Shown here piece by piece: positions 27,709 to 36,002 of a stretch of 64,000 bases of DNA. The notes beneath the pieces were generated by a model. The model was not told where the DNA came from and ran no database searches. It saw nothing but the letters and a program-made list of their open reading frames with translations. The position numbers and the translations under genes are program-made. The DNA is from Olivibacter domesticus (GTDB taxonomy: Bacteria > Bacteroidota > Bacteroidia > Sphingobacteriales > Sphingobacteriaceae). Where the stretch lies: the NCBI RefSeq assembly GCF_900109575.1, contig NZ_FOAF01000001.1, forward strand, positions 496,001 to 560,000. The letters run 5' to 3'. Numbering within the stretch: the first letter of the stretch is position 1; every line of letters begins with the position of its first letter.

Positions 27709-29337
27709 ATGAACCTTGATTTTAATAAAAACGAAGATATCAACAAACAATTAGTTTACGAGCTGAAAAATAAGCTAAAAAAAGTTTTTTTAGGTGGGGG
27801 AGAAATTGCTAGGAAGAAGCAACATGAAAGAGGTAAAATGCTTGCACGCGAACGTATTCAATACCTTTTGGATCCAGATACGGAGTGGCTGGAAATAGGG
27901 GCATTAACAGCCGACGACTGTTATATAGAACATGGTGGGTGCCCCTCAGCTGGCGTGGTAACGGGAATTGGTAATGTTTCCGGTAGGCAGTGTGTTATTG
28001 TTGCTAATGACGCTACAGTCAAAGCCGGCGCATGGTTCCCCTTAACTGCAAAGAAAAACCTCCGTGCGCAAGAGATTGCAATGGAAAATCGTTTGCCTAT
28101 TGTTTACCTAGTAGATTCTGCGGGGGTTTATCTCCCCTTGCAAGATGAGATTTTTCCCGATAAGGAGCATTTTGGAAGAATATTCAGAAATAACGCACGC
28201 ATGAGTAGTGAAGGAATTGTGCAGATTGCAGCCATAATGGGGTCCTGTGTAGCAGGAGGCGCTTATTTGCCAATTATGAGTGATGAAGCCATGATTGTCG
28301 ATGGAACAGGTTCTGTTTTCTTAGCAGGCTCATATTTGGTGAAGTCTGCCATTGGTGAAGAAGTAGATAATGAAACCTTAGGCGGGGCAACTACTCACTG
28401 CGAAATTTCGGGAGTTACTGACTATAAACATCCCGATGATAAAAGTTGTTTAGATAGTATTCGCGGAATTTTGGATAAAATAGGAGCACCATTAAATGCA
28501 GGATTTAGTAGAATAGCATCCAAGCCACCTAAATTAGATGAAAAGGAAATATATGGTATTTTACCGAGCTCCCGAGAAAAACCCTATGATATGATGGATA
28601 TAATATCCAGGCTTGTAGACGATTCACTATTTGAAGAATATAAAGCATTGTATGGTAAAAGTATTCTTTGTGGATTGGCAAGAATTGATGGTTGGGCCGT
28701 GGGGATCGTAGCAAACCAGCGGAAGATTGTTAAGAACAAAAAAGGGGAAATGCACATAGGGGGCGTAATTTATTCGGATTCGGCAGATAAGGCTACTAGA
28801 TTTATTATGAACTGTAACCAGAAGAAAATCCCATTGGTGTTCTTACAAGATGTTACGGGTTTCATGGTAGGAAGTAAATCAGAACAGGGGGGAATAATAA
28901 AAGACGGTGCTAAAATGGTAAACGCTGTGGCGAACTCAGTTGTGCCTAAGTTTACGATAGTTATAGGTAATTCATATGGAGCTGGCAATTATGCGATGTG
29001 TGGCAAGGCCTATGACCCGCGCTTAATTTACGCATGGCCTTCGGCAAAAATAGCCGTTATGGGAGGGGAACAAGCTGCAAAAACATTGCTCCAGATACAA
29101 AAGGCAGCTTTAAAAGCGAAAGATGAAAACCTTGATGAACAGCGAGAAACCGTTTTGCTGAATGAAATAATGGATCGTTATAATAAACAGACCACGCCCT
29201 ATTATGCCGCGGCAAGATTATGGATAGATGGTGTTATCGATCCCTTGGAAACGAGAAAAGTGATTTCGATGGGAATTAAAGCAGCAAATCAAAACCCGAT
29301 TACGACTCCTTTTAATGTTGGTGTAATACAAACTTAG
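27709..29337 (+). CDS. Acyl-CoA carboxylase, carboxyltransferase (beta) subunit
   Basis: A 542-residue biotin-dependent carboxyltransferase that moves carboxyl from biotin to an acyl-CoA. The two crotonase-like halves are visible: the N-terminal half with VYLVDSAGVYLPLQDEIFPD and MGSCVAGGAYLPIMSDEAMI (about 140-200), and the C-terminal half with FLQDVTGFMVGSKSEQGGII and GNSYGAGNYAMCGKAYDPR (about 380-440). The sequence is closest in style to methylcrotonyl-CoA carboxylase beta subunits, but propionyl- or geranyl-CoA remain possible. The biotin carboxylase/BCCP subunit is not nearby. It is flanked by repeat islands on both sides, so it is probably a single-gene unit. Confidence 0.9.
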   Translation: MNLDFNKNEDINKQLVYELKNKLKKVFLGGGEIARKKQHERGKMLARERIQYLLDPDTEWLEIGALTADDCYIEHGGCPSAGVVTGIGNVSGRQCVIVANDATVKAGAWFPLTAKKNLRAQEIAMENRLPIVYLVDSAGVYLPLQDEIFPDKEHFGRIFRNNARMSSEGIVQIAAIMGSCVAGGAYLPIMSDEAMIVDGTGSVFLAGSYLVKSAIGEEVDNETLGGATTHCEISGVTDYKHPDDKSCLDSIRGILDKIGAPLNAGFSRIASKPPKLDEKEIYGILPSSREKPYDMMDIISRLVDDSLFEEYKALYGKSILCGLARIDGWAVGIVANQRKIVKNKKGEMHIGGVIYSDSADKATRFIMNCNQKKIPLVFLQDVTGFMVGSKSEQGGIIKDGAKMVNAVANSVVPKFTIVIGNSYGAGNYAMCGKAYDPRLIYAWPSAKIAVMGGEQAAKTLLQIQKAALKAKDENLDEQRETVLLNEIMDRYNKQTTPYYAAARLWIDGVIDPLETRKVISMGIKAANQNPITTPFNVGVIQT

Positions 29338-29380
29338 TTATGAGTTGTGAGTTGCGAGTTTTGAGCATTAAGTTATCCAT
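29336..29380. repeat. Intergenic word-repeat island (copy 4)
   Basis: A short stretch reading AGTTATGAGTTGTGAGTTG and GCGAGTTTTGAGCATTAAG. It is the reverse-complement form of the ACTCACAACT/ACTCGCAACT words seen in other islands. Confidence 0.5.
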
Positions 29381-29435
29381 TCCTATTGAGAATATAAATT
29401 TACAAATGGCTAACCTAATACTTTATAAGAATAGT

Positions 29436-29443
29436 TATTTTTG
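29436..29443 (+). promoter_or_regulatory. Probable -7 element for trxB (TATTTTTG)
   Basis: TATTTTTG matches the Bacteroidota -7 consensus TAnnTTTG and lies 19 bases before the trxB start. No clear -33 TTG is seen at the right distance, so confidence is moderate. Confidence 0.5.
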
Positions 29444-29462
29444 CATTCAAATTATTTAATAC

Positions 29463-30428
29463 ATGGCAGAAGAAATAGAACACGTTAAGTGCTTGATTAT
29501 AGGGTCTGGACCTGCGGGTTATACAGCAGCGATATATGCTGCTCGGGCAGATTTGAAACCCGTTATGTATACCGGTATTGTTCCCGGTGGACAATTAACC
29601 CAAACAACTGATGTAGAAAACTTTCCTGGATATCCTAGCGGAATAATGGGGCCGGAGATGATGGAAGATTTTAGGAAGCAAGCAGAAAGATTTGGTACGG
29701 ATATTCGTTTTGGTTATGCTACTGGTGTAGACTTTTCAGGACCTGTGCATAAGGTTGTTATTGATGAGATTAAAACTGTTAGTGCCGATACTGTAATAAT
29801 TGCTACTGGAGCCACAGCAAAATGGCTGGGTTTAGAAAGTGAACAGAAATATAATGGTTTCGGTGTTTCGGCTTGCGCTGTTTGTGACGGTTTTTTCTTT
29901 AAAGGACAGGATGTTGCTATAGTTGGTGCTGGAGATACTGCAGCTGAAGAGGCTACTTATCTTGCTAAATTGTGTAGAACGGTTCATATGTTAGTGAGGA
30001 GGGATGAATTTAGGGCTTCAAAGGCGATGCAACATCGGGTATTTAATACCCCGAACATTATTATTCATTATAATACAGAAGCTGAAGAAATTTTGGGTGA
30101 TGGTAAGGTTGTTAACGGTTTGCGTGTATTTAACAATCAAACAAAAGAACACCAAATAGTAGATGTAACAGGCTTTTTTGTTGCAATCGGTCATAAACCA
30201 AATACAGAGATCTTTACTAATTGGTTGGAGATGGACGAATCAGGTTATTTAATAACAAAATCTGATAGTACCCAAACTAATGTTGAGGGGGTCTTTGCGG
30301 CAGGAGATGTGCAAGATCATATATTTAGGCAAGCCGTAACGGCTGCTGGAAGTGGCTGTATGGCGGCCCTAGAGGCGGAAAGGTATTTAGCTGCTAAGGA
30401 GCATGTTATAACATTGGAATCGGAATAA
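29463..30428 (+). CDS. trxB: Thioredoxin-disulfide reductase
   Basis: A 321-residue flavoprotein that reduces thioredoxin with NADPH. The FAD site is LIIGSGPAGYTAAIYAARA (11-29), the redox-active disulfide is CAVC (138-141), the NADPH site is VAIVGAGDTAAEEATYL (151-167), and the second FAD motif GVFAAGDVQD lies near 285. All are intact and length is normal. It is cytosolic. It has its own promoter-like element and a strong terminator, so it is probably a single-gene unit. Confidence 0.96.
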   Translation: MAEEIEHVKCLIIGSGPAGYTAAIYAARADLKPVMYTGIVPGGQLTQTTDVENFPGYPSGIMGPEMMEDFRKQAERFGTDIRFGYATGVDFSGPVHKVVIDEIKTVSADTVIIATGATAKWLGLESEQKYNGFGVSACAVCDGFFFKGQDVAIVGAGDTAAEEATYLAKLCRTVHMLVRRDEFRASKAMQHRVFNTPNIIIHYNTEAEEILGDGKVVNGLRVFNNQTKEHQIVDVTGFFVAIGHKPNTEIFTNWLEMDESGYLITKSDSTQTNVEGVFAAGDVQDHIFRQAVTAAGSGCMAALEAERYLAAKEHVITLESE

Positions 30429-30475
30429 GGCACCATTTGCTAAGGGTCTTTCTAATATCATTGTAGATTAAATTT

Positions 30476-30516
30476 AAAAAAAGAACGACGTTGATTAAAA
30501 ACGTCGTTCTTTTTTT
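30476..30516. terminator. Bidirectional intrinsic terminator (trxB / SMR exporter)
   Basis: A long stem pairs 30476-30492 with 30500-30516 (core AAGAACGACGTT / AACGTCGTTCTT) around a 7-base loop. It has an A-tract on the left and a T-tract on the right, so it can stop transcription from both convergent genes. Confidence 0.9.
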
Positions 30517-30556
30517 ATCCTTCTTTCACATTGAGGAGGATTGGTGATGCTATACA

Positions 30557-30889
30557 CTATTTAGAAACCACTTTTAAGCCAATAATCGAGGCTATGAGTG
30601 TGAAGATAAAGAATAATCGCAAAAAGTCTGACGGTTCTTTATAAAGGATAATACCAATCAATACTGTTCCTACAGCTCCTATTCCTGTCCATACTGCATA
30701 GCCTGTTCCAATGGGGATGTCCTGTATAGCCTTATTTAACAATAAAAAACTAACTGTAATACAAATGAAGAATCCAATGGACCACTTCAAATTCGTAAAA
30801 TTATTTGATAATTTTAGACATGAAGTAAAACCCACTTCAAATAATCCCGCAATAATTAAATAAATCCAAGCCATAACTTTTTTTTTCAC
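30557..30889 (-). CDS. SMR-family small multidrug/guanidinium exporter (SugE/Gdx-like)
   Basis: A 110-residue protein with four transmembrane helices. The essential membrane Glu is in AWIYLIIAGLFEVGF; it is residue 13 if translation starts at the second ATG (MAWIYL), which matches the family and suggests that start. Later motifs GTGYAVWTGIGAVGTVLIG and LRLFFIFTLIASIIGLK are also typical. The short SugE-like N-terminus is consistent with a guanidinium exporter, though I see no guanidine riboswitch in the 64 bases upstream. It acts as an antiparallel dimer in the inner membrane. It converges with trxB at a shared terminator. Confidence 0.88.
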   Translation of the reverse strand: MKKKVMAWIYLIIAGLFEVGFTSCLKLSNNFTNLKWSIGFFICITVSFLLLNKAIQDIPIGTGYAVWTGIGAVGTVLIGIILYKEPSDFLRLFFIFTLIASIIGLKVVSK

Positions 30890-30953
30890 GACAAATATCT
30901 GAATTTAATGAGGGTTATTTTTTTACAAATGTTAAAAAATGGTCTTTAGCTAT

Positions 30954-31520
30954 TTATTGTTTGGCTCTTATTCTACTCAAGGTAACTTGACTAATTCCTA
31001 AATATGACGCTATATATCCTAATTGAACGCGCTGTACAATGGATGGATTAGAAGAAAGAAGGTCTATATATCGTTCACTGGCTGTTTTAGATTGTACACT
31101 TATAAGTCTTTCTTCTGTTTTTACTAATTCTAACCCGATAACTTTATTAAAAAAGTTAGCAATTTTTATGTCTTGCGAACAAAGTTCTTTGATCTTTTTA
31201 TGACTTATTTTCAATAAGGTACTATTCTCTAAAAGTTCAATATTTTCATAACCGGGCATTTGATTGAAATAACTATTATATGATAAAATGACATCAGTTT
31301 CTGCGCAAAAACAAAAAGTTATTTCTTTTTCCGATTTAAGGTATACACGTGCTATCCCTTGTACGATAAAATAAAGGTAATGTTCTTTCCTTCCCGCCTG
31401 TATAACATGTTTTCCCTTTTTGAAATCAACTTTTTCTAGGGTACTCCAAAATAGTTCAAATGAATGGTTTGTTAAACCCATTGCAAATATCTTTTCCTGT
31501 AATTCCTTGTTATTTGACAT
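30954..31520 (-). CDS. Crp/Fnr-family transcriptional regulator
   Basis: A 188-residue regulator with an N-terminal cyclic-nucleotide-binding-like beta-barrel (about 15-110; KKGKHVIQAGRKEHYLYFIV) and a C-terminal winged helix (about 145-188; IASYLGISQVTLSRIRAKQ). The HTH begins late and the wing is truncated, as in many short Bacteroidota Crp-like proteins. I place the start at 31520 (MSNNKELQEKIF). A longer in-frame reading to 31673 would overlap the OmpA-type gene by more than 160 bases and adds residues without family likeness. The chosen start overlaps the end of that upstream gene by 11 bases (ATGTCAAATAA), which suggests translational coupling. Confidence 0.88.
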   Translation of the reverse strand: MSNNKELQEKIFAMGLTNHSFELFWSTLEKVDFKKGKHVIQAGRKEHYLYFIVQGIARVYLKSEKEITFCFCAETDVILSYNSYFNQMPGYENIELLENSTLLKISHKKIKELCSQDIKIANFFNKVIGLELVKTEERLISVQSKTASERYIDLLSSNPSIVQRVQLGYIASYLGISQVTLSRIRAKQ

Positions 31521-33492
31521 AATCAATGGCCAGTATTTTAAAATCCGTTCGTCTATTTTTTTGTTTTCCCTCTTCTGTCTCATTGCTAGCAATCGGCTTG
31601 CCTTGTCCATATCCCTTATATTCCATTCTGCCACGTTCAATTCCTTTTGACAAGAGATAACGATAAACAGCAAATGCCCTCTTTTCAGATAATATTTGGT
31701 TGTTCTCTTTCTGCCCGGTATTATCTGTATGTCCCGATATCTCTATTTTTACTTTTTTGTTAATATTCATAAAATGAACCAATTCCATTAAATCTGCTTG
31801 CGATAAAGGAAGTAAATTATATCCATTTATAGGAAAGAAGATATTATTTAATGTAACCGTATTACCAGGATTCATCTCAGCTAAAGGAATTTCAATCTGG
31901 TAAAAGTCCTTCATAGATACGCTATTATTGAATGTAATATGCTGGGTGAAGAAGAGATAGGATGGATGTGATATATGTAAGGCATACTGATTATTCAATG
32001 GAAGAGGAGCTAAAAAAGTGCCATCAGTATAATCTGCCACCGTTTTGAATATTATTTGATTATTGTTAAGATTAGTCAAGCTTATTTCGGCAGCCAGCGT
32101 TTGTCCCGTGCGCTTATTGTATACCTTTCCTTTTACAAAGCCCATTGGTTTAGGTCTTATTACCCGGGGAAGTTGAAAGGTATAGATATCTAATCCACCA
32201 AAACCATTCGATATCTCGGTGGCAAAGAACGCTTCTTGTCCATCCATACTAACTGTTAACGCTCGCTGCTCTAAATGGTTATTTATTGGCGAACCTAAAT
32301 TTATAGGTGTTATGCGATCGCCTGAGCTGTCTAATTTACTAACAAATAAATCTTTGTTGCCAAAACCGGGCCAGCCATTTGATGAAAAATATAGTGTTTC
32401 CTGATCGGCATGAATAAAGGGGGTACCCTCATCATACGGAGTATTAATTTGGGGGCCGAGATTGATAGGAGCAGACCATTTGCCTCCTTCAGTTAGTGTG
32501 CTACACCAAATGTCGTTTCCACCATACCCGCCTTTACGATTGCTTACGAAATAAAGCTTATTTCCGTCTGCATTGATAGCCGGTTGTGCCTCCCATCCAT
32601 TTGTATTAATCGGAGTCCCCAGATTGTGAGGGGTTCCCCATTGATCATCTTCTAAATGTGACACATAAATATCACAACTACCGATACCCTCGGGCTTATT
32701 GCACCCCGTAAAAAATAAATACTTGCCGTCTGGCGAGATACAATGCGCACCTTCACTGTAAGAATCAGTATTCACATCACCAGGAATAGGTACGGCCATA
32801 TTCCAATCATTACGATGGTGCTCACTCATGAAAATATATTCTAGTTTTCCACTCGCCTGCCTTGTAAATAGAATAGCGTTCTTATCTGCCGTTAACATGG
32901 GGAAATATTCGTCTGCTGTTGAGTTGACACCTTTTCCCATGTTTACGATTTTGATGTCTTGTTTATCTTTTATTGCCTGTATACTAAAATTACAATCTTT
33001 TAAATATTTTTCTACCAATAGTTTTTTTGGCGTATTCTGCGAACTTATTTTTGTTAAATAAACTAGTAAGGCACTTTTCGCTTCTTCATATTTCCCCAGA
33101 TTCAAAGCACTTTCGCCAAGCCCAAACCATGTTGAAGTGGTTAGATTTGGTGCTAAGGCTGAGACATTTTTATAATATTTTAAGGCTTTATCATACTCTT
33201 TTTGGCGTAAATAGATATCCGCCAACTGCTGATGTGCTACAACAAACAAACTGTCGTGCACTAATACTTCCTGCAAAGAAACAATGGCCTGCTTATAATC
33301 ATTTCTGTCTAAACATCGTTTAGCTGTTTCAAAAGCTTTTCTTGATTTATTGTTGATAGGAGTAAGCTGTTGTGCGGCGGTCTGCAAAAAAAAAGAAGTA
33401 CCAATTGAGAAACTTAAGTAAAGGAAAAATGCGCGTAGAGCAATAAAGTATTGCGACGGGTAGTACGAGGTTACATTTTTTACTATATACAT
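31510..33492 (-). CDS. TPR - PD40 propeller - OmpA peptidoglycan-binding protein (PorE-like)
   Basis: A 660-residue envelope protein. After a signal segment come tetratricopeptide repeats (about 45-145; DSLFVVAHQQLADIYLRQKE). A WD40-like/PD40 beta-propeller follows (about 185-425; repeated blades such as SPDGKYLFFTGCN and NADGNKLYFVSNRKGGYGG), then a carboxypeptidase-regulatory-like domain (about 440-530) and an OmpA C-terminal domain (about 545-655; ISGHTDNTGQKENNQILSEK and NRRTDFKIL) that binds peptidoglycan. This domain order is the one reported for the type IX secretion component PorE, but many Bacteroidota have several paralogues, so the role is not proven. Its 3' end overlaps a Crp/Fnr-type regulator. 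Confidence 0.88.
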   Translation of the reverse strand: MYIVKNVTSYYPSQYFIALRAFFLYLSFSIGTSFFLQTAAQQLTPINNKSRKAFETAKRCLDRNDYKQAIVSLQEVLVHDSLFVVAHQQLADIYLRQKEYDKALKYYKNVSALAPNLTTSTWFGLGESALNLGKYEEAKSALLVYLTKISSQNTPKKLLVEKYLKDCNFSIQAIKDKQDIKIVNMGKGVNSTADEYFPMLTADKNAILFTRQASGKLEYIFMSEHHRNDWNMAVPIPGDVNTDSYSEGAHCISPDGKYLFFTGCNKPEGIGSCDIYVSHLEDDQWGTPHNLGTPINTNGWEAQPAINADGNKLYFVSNRKGGYGGNDIWCSTLTEGGKWSAPINLGPQINTPYDEGTPFIHADQETLYFSSNGWPGFGNKDLFVSKLDSSGDRITPINLGSPINNHLEQRALTVSMDGQEAFFATEISNGFGGLDIYTFQLPRVIRPKPMGFVKGKVYNKRTGQTLAAEISLTNLNNNQIIFKTVADYTDGTFLAPLPLNNQYALHISHPSYLFFTQHITFNNSVSMKDFYQIEIPLAEMNPGNTVTLNNIFFPINGYNLLPLSQADLMELVHFMNINKKVKIEISGHTDNTGQKENNQILSEKRAFAVYRYLLSKGIERGRMEYKGYGQGKPIASNETEEGKQKNRRTDFKILAIDYVK

Positions 33493-33582
33493 TTATAATT
33501 GAAAAATATCTAAGTAAAGGTTAACATCTTTATACTAAGATAAGAAATTATATATGTATTTTTTTGACACCAATCTTTTTCT

Positions 33583-33655
33583 TTAAGTAGCAAGACATAA
33601 GTATCAAGATTATATTAGTTGTGAGTTGCCAGTTGTGGGTTATGGTAAACTAATA
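33583..33655. repeat. Intergenic word-repeat island (copy 5)
   Basis: Contains AAGTAGCAAGACATAAG, TATCAAGATTATATTAG and TTGTGAGTTGCCAGTTGTG, words shared with the other islands. It lies between the PorE-like gene's upstream region and the 3' end of queE. Confidence 0.6.
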
Positions 33656-33659
33656 TAAT

Positions 33660-34283
33660 TTATGGAATGTTAAGATATTTATGTGTTTGAAGCGATATCT
33701 CCCATTTAGGGTTTGCCTTTACATACTCGATAATCAAGGGTGTCATTTGGGCTGCTTTAGACCATTCAGGTTGTAAATACAATTTACGCCCTATGGGAAT
33801 TTGAGCAGCATATTGTTCAGCCCAATCGAAGTCACTTTTATTAAATACAATAACTTTAAGTTCACCTGCAGCGGCTATAACATCTGGTCTAGCTTCTTTA
33901 AATTTTTTAGGAGATAAACAAATCCAGTCCCAAAAACCACTTAACGGATATGCGCCAGACGTTTCCATAAATGTTTTTATGCCGGCTTCTTGCAATCCTT
34001 TTGTAAGATAATCGAGATTGTATATTAACGGCTCGCCACCGGTAATAACAACAGTTTTTGCCGGATGCCTAGTGGCATGTTCTATGATCGTATCGGCCTT
34101 TGTGAGTGGGTGAAGATCGGCATCCCAGCTCTCTTTTACATCACACCAATGGCACCCCACATCACAGCCCCCTAGCCGAATGAAATAAGCAGCTTTACCT
34201 GTGTGATACCCTTCTCCCTGTATTGTATAAAATTCCTCCATTAACGGTAGGAGCGTGCCATCTGCTGGAACCTGATTCGACAT
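33660..34283 (-). CDS. queE: 7-carboxy-7-deazaguanine synthase (radical SAM)
   Basis: A 207-residue radical-SAM enzyme that converts 6-carboxytetrahydropterin to 7-carboxy-7-deazaguanine in queuosine precursor synthesis. The cluster motif is CDVGCHWC (Cys40, 44, 47), preceded by the family-specific EEFYTIQGEGYHTGKAAYFI. VVITGGEPLIYNL (about 80-92) forms part of the SAM site. I chose the ATG at 34281-34283, since upstream in-frame residues overlap the GH109 terminator and are not protein-like. The other que genes are not in the window. It is transcribed separately from the GH109 gene upstream because a strong terminator lies between. Confidence 0.92.
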   Translation of the reverse strand: MSNQVPADGTLLPLMEEFYTIQGEGYHTGKAAYFIRLGGCDVGCHWCDVKESWDADLHPLTKADTIIEHATRHPAKTVVITGGEPLIYNLDYLTKGLQEAGIKTFMETSGAYPLSGFWDWICLSPKKFKEARPDVIAAAGELKVIVFNKSDFDWAEQYAAQIPIGRKLYLQPEWSKAAQMTPLIIEYVKANPKWEISLQTHKYLNIP

Positions 34284-34338
34284 AATGGTGCAAAGGTAGC
34301 GATTTTTTGATTTTGAGCTGTCACAATGTGGTAAGAAG

Positions 34339-34370
34339 ATAAAAAAGGCTGTGAAGTTTCCCTCACAGCC
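34339..34370 (-). terminator. Intrinsic terminator of the GH109-like gene
   Basis: GGCTGTGA (34347-34354) pairs with TCACAGCC (34363-34370). On the minus strand the stem is followed directly by a run of six or more U residues. It lies 25 bases past the GH109 stop and just before queE. Confidence 0.88.
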
Positions 34371-34395
34371 CAACCAATTATCCAAACACTATGGC

Positions 34396-35745
34396 CTAGA
34401 AGCCACTATCGTCTAATGCGAACACAGCTTTGCGTTCTTTCCATTTTCCATTTGTAAAGTCTGGTATTTCAACCGATTTATTACCTTCTGCTAGAGAAAT
34501 TGTAGAGAGTGGTGTAATTACACTCATGGTGACAGAATCATATACGTCAATTGGTGTTTGCTTCTGTTGTTTTACCGATTCAATGAAGGCATTAAAAACA
34601 AACCAATCCATTCCACCATGACCGGCGCCCGCAGCATCATTTGCATATTTTGCCCATAGCGGGTGATCGTATTTTTTAAACCATTCAGCAGCATCATCCC
34701 AAACATGTGGTTTAGCAGATTTGCCTTCTATATAAAGTCCGTTATTAAGATCCATCCATATGCCCTCTGTTCCTTGTACTCTAAAACCTATTGAATAGGG
34801 TCTTGGCAAATGAACATCATGCGATAATAAAAGAGTTTCGCCATTCGCACAATTAATTAAGGTGGTGTTAACATCTCCACTCTTATATTTAATCTTTGCA
34901 TTCGGATGTCCTGGAGAAGTTTTTTCAACGTAGTCAGCTAGGCCTCTTGCTTTGCTAGAAAAAGTGACCATATTTGTTAGTCTATTTCCATGATTAATAT
35001 TGGCGTAATGCATTAAAGGACCTAAACCATGGGTAGGATATAAATCACCATCCTGATCAATATTGAATTGTGTACGCCATTGTGCCTCACTCATTGCTTT
35101 CGGACCGTATTCAACACCTCCGCCATAGGGGTGTTTACCATCGTTGAAGAGTACTTCTCTCAAATCATGTTGATAACCACCTTCTAAATGTATGAGTTCT
35201 CCAAACAAATCCTGTCTCACCATATTCAGAACAGCCATCACGTCTCGACGGTAGCAAACGTTTTCAAGTGTCATATAAGGCTTGCCGGTTTGCTCGGATG
35301 TTTTTACAACTTCCCAATGGTCCTCAACGGTTAAGCCAGCTATTACTTCACAGCCTACATATAAACCGGCTTTCATAGCGTCTACAGCCTGATCCTTATG
35401 AAATTGCCAGGGAGTAGCTATAACTACTGCATCCAGTTTTTCTTTTTCGAGTAATTTTTTATAAGCATCAATACCTCCTGTATATTCCTTAGGTAGCTTT
35501 TTATTTGCTTTTTGAAATTGTTTTCTACAACTAGCCAATGGCTCTTCCTGCGTATCGCAAATAGCTACTACATCAATGTCGTCACGTCCAAGAGCTAATG
35601 CCACGTGGTTTCTACCACGCAATCCTACCCCTATAAATGCAAGGCGTATCTTTTTCTTTTCTTGCGCAAAAACATTAGAGTTAGGTAGTACGCTAGTTGC
35701 CGCAGCAGCTAAAGAACCCGATTTAATGAAATTTCTTCTATTCAT
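34396..35745 (-). CDS. Gfo/Idh/MocA-fold glycosidase, GH109-like (alpha-N-acetylgalactosaminidase type)
   Basis: A 449-residue NAD-dependent enzyme with a twin-arginine signal (MNRRNFIKSGSLAAAATSV), hence periplasmic and exported folded with its cofactor. The nucleotide fold is RLAFIGVGLRGRNHVALAL (about 34-52). The block YMTLENVCYRRDVMAVLNMV followed by GGYQHDLREVLF (about 155-200) is typical of GH109 enzymes, which use an NAD-dependent oxidation-elimination mechanism to release GalNAc. Other substrates in this fold are possible. It is divergent from a sugar kinase and a CBM9-like gene across a region with two LacI-type operators, which supports a sugar-catabolic role. Confidence 0.85.
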   Translation of the reverse strand: MNRRNFIKSGSLAAAATSVLPNSNVFAQEKKKIRLAFIGVGLRGRNHVALALGRDDIDVVAICDTQEEPLASCRKQFQKANKKLPKEYTGGIDAYKKLLEKEKLDAVVIATPWQFHKDQAVDAMKAGLYVGCEVIAGLTVEDHWEVVKTSEQTGKPYMTLENVCYRRDVMAVLNMVRQDLFGELIHLEGGYQHDLREVLFNDGKHPYGGGVEYGPKAMSEAQWRTQFNIDQDGDLYPTHGLGPLMHYANINHGNRLTNMVTFSSKARGLADYVEKTSPGHPNAKIKYKSGDVNTTLINCANGETLLLSHDVHLPRPYSIGFRVQGTEGIWMDLNNGLYIEGKSAKPHVWDDAAEWFKKYDHPLWAKYANDAAGAGHGGMDWFVFNAFIESVKQQKQTPIDVYDSVTMSVITPLSTISLAEGNKSVEIPDFTNGKWKERKAVFALDDSGF

Positions 35746-35810
35746 TAGGTGTTGTTTTGATTATTAGTAATATGGGATTGAAATACAGAATCAATCCCAT
35801 CTATTGAAAC

Positions 35811-35818
35811 AAACATAT
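35811..35818 (-). promoter_or_regulatory. Possible -7 element for the GH109-like gene
   Basis: On the minus strand this reads TATGTTTG, matching TAnnTTTG, 65 bases before the start. A LacI-type operator (35843-35854) lies just upstream of it. No well-placed -33 TTG is seen. Confidence 0.35.
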
Positions 35819-35842
35819 AAAAACAATTTAATAAAAAACTAT

Positions 35843-35854
35843 GCAACCGATTGC
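35843..35854. promoter_or_regulatory. LacI-type operator GCAACCGATTGC
   Basis: A 12-base near-palindrome with a central CG (GCAANCGNTTGC pattern), the form recognised by many LacI-family proteins. A second site lies 32 bases downstream. It is placed between the divergent GH109-like and kinase genes. Confidence 0.65.
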
Positions 35855-35874
35855 CTAATTTTTAAAAAAATTGC

Positions 35875-35886
35875 GCAATCGGTTGT
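35875..35886. promoter_or_regulatory. LacI-type operator GCAATCGGTTGT
   Basis: Second site of the GCAANCGNTTGC pattern. It is close to the reverse complement of the first, and the start-to-start distance of 32 bases (about three helical turns) would allow two dimers on one face of the DNA. The strand orientation matters little because the site is palindromic. Confidence 0.65.
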
Positions 35887-36002
35887 GTTTTCAATTATGT
35901 ATGAAATTATTCTTCAATTTTGCATATTGCGAGAAATTATAGAAATTCATATTTTATAAATTTTCTATTGAATTGTCAGCTTAAATTTTATAAGTAATTT
36001 TA

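Noticed and set aside
30890-30953. Guanidine riboswitch upstream of the SugE-like exporter
   Set aside because: The leader is very short and A/T-rich, without the conserved structured elements of known guanidine riboswitches.
31521-31673. Longer N-terminus for the Crp/Fnr-type regulator
   Set aside because: The extension lies entirely inside the C-terminal coding part of the OmpA-domain gene in another frame; the ATG at 31520 gives a normal family start.
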